From NCBI GenBank assembly GCA_038117265.1, contig JAYOFO010000114.1:1-5977 (forward strand): DNA of 5,977 nt. The letters are read 5' to 3'. Origin of the DNA: JAYPUG01 sp038117265 (GTDB lineage: Bacteria > Pseudomonadota > Alphaproteobacteria > UBA6615). The notes beneath the pieces were generated by a model that was not told the origin of the DNA, ran no database searches, and saw only the letters and a program-made list of their open reading frames with translations. A program made the translations under genes and the position numbers. Below, in pieces: positions 5,830-5,977 of this stretch. Numbering within the stretch: the first letter of the stretch is position 1; every line of letters starts with the position of its first letter.

Positions 5830-5977
5830 GGTGTCGTGCGTTTCGTTGTTCTTGTCTCGGATGACGCCTGAACGTCGCTCCCCGGTCCGGACTTTAGGGC
5901 CCGGGCGGAGGCGCGGCAACGGCACCGGTGAGATTTCGGGCCAGCCCGCAACCCTCGACACCGACAATGACGGTGAC
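5830..5977. other. upstream region of the acyl-CoA dehydrogenase operon, right edge
   Basis: These 148 bp hold the leader and candidate promoter of the minus-strand operon. I see no gene that I can support here. An ATG at 5967-5969 on the plus strand could begin a divergent gene (ATG ACG GTG), but only three codons are visible and no Shine-Dalgarno precedes it. Confidence 0.5.
5891..5919 (-). promoter_or_regulatory. candidate sigma-70 promoter of the acyl-CoA dehydrogenase operon
   Basis: Read on the minus strand, TTGCCG (complement of 5914-5919) is followed after exactly 17 bases by TAAAGT (complement of 5891-5896). Each hexamer matches four of six consensus bases. It would place transcription start near 5884 and give a leader of about 55 nt before the acad1 ATG. 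A short GACG-N6-CGTC repeat (5863-5876) lies within that leader and could be an operator, but its arms are only four bases. The call rests on spacing and position alone. Confidence 0.4.

Noticed and set aside
5830..5967. 46-residue N-terminal extension of acad1 from a TTG at 5967
   Set aside because: The extra residues do not resemble an acyl-CoA dehydrogenase N-terminus or a clear signal peptide, and they span the promoter-like site.
5967..5977. Start of a divergent plus-strand gene at the right edge
   Set aside because: Only ATG ACG GTG is visible and no ribosome site precedes it, so it cannot be supported.

Overview
This is a GC-rich, gene-dense chromosomal window with short intergenic gaps and no rRNA, tRNA, CRISPR array, insertion sequence or phage gene that I can see. 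Base composition, codon choice and gene families fit a high-GC proteobacterium, probably an alphaproteobacterium. That assignment is an inference from style, not from a marker gene. It looks like an ordinary catabolic or accessory metabolic region.

Layout, plus strand: the 3' half of a CocE/NonD-type serine hydrolase enters from the left edge (1-894). After a 110-bp gap comes a compact three-gene run: a RidA-family protein (1005-1400), an isocitrate/isopropylmalate dehydrogenase-family NAD-dependent enzyme (1418-2476) and a DMT/EamA-family ten-helix exporter (2505-3395). Gaps of 17 and 28 nt suggest one transcript.

Layout, minus strand: two acyl-CoA dehydrogenase (ACAD) genes run leftward from the right edge, acad1 (5829 down to 4606) and then acad2 (4582 down to 3392), 23 nt apart. 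A plausible sigma-70 type promoter lies upstream at 5891-5919. The two operons converge, and the stop codons of the transporter and acad2 overlap inside one CTAG palindrome at 3392-3395.

The most interesting point is the ACAD pair. The subunits look degenerate in complementary ways. acad2 keeps most of the beta-domain flavin motifs but has lost the C-terminal glycine motif that holds the FAD of the partner subunit. acad1 keeps most of that C-terminal motif but has lost beta-domain flavin contacts, including the Trp that stacks on the flavin. This is what an obligate alpha2beta2 heterotetramer with two FADs would look like. Neither subunit has Glu at the usual catalytic positions by hand alignment.

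The second point is the dehydrogenase in the plus-strand operon. It keeps the arginines, Tyr, Lys and Asp residues of the beta-decarboxylating hydroxyacid dehydrogenase fold and an NAD-type cofactor motif. Its substrate-selectivity segment matches neither isocitrate nor isopropylmalate dehydrogenase. With a RidA protein and an exporter beside it, a small pathway on an unidentified 2-hydroxyacid is possible, but this is speculative. I see no evidence for a defence system or any other large undescribed system.
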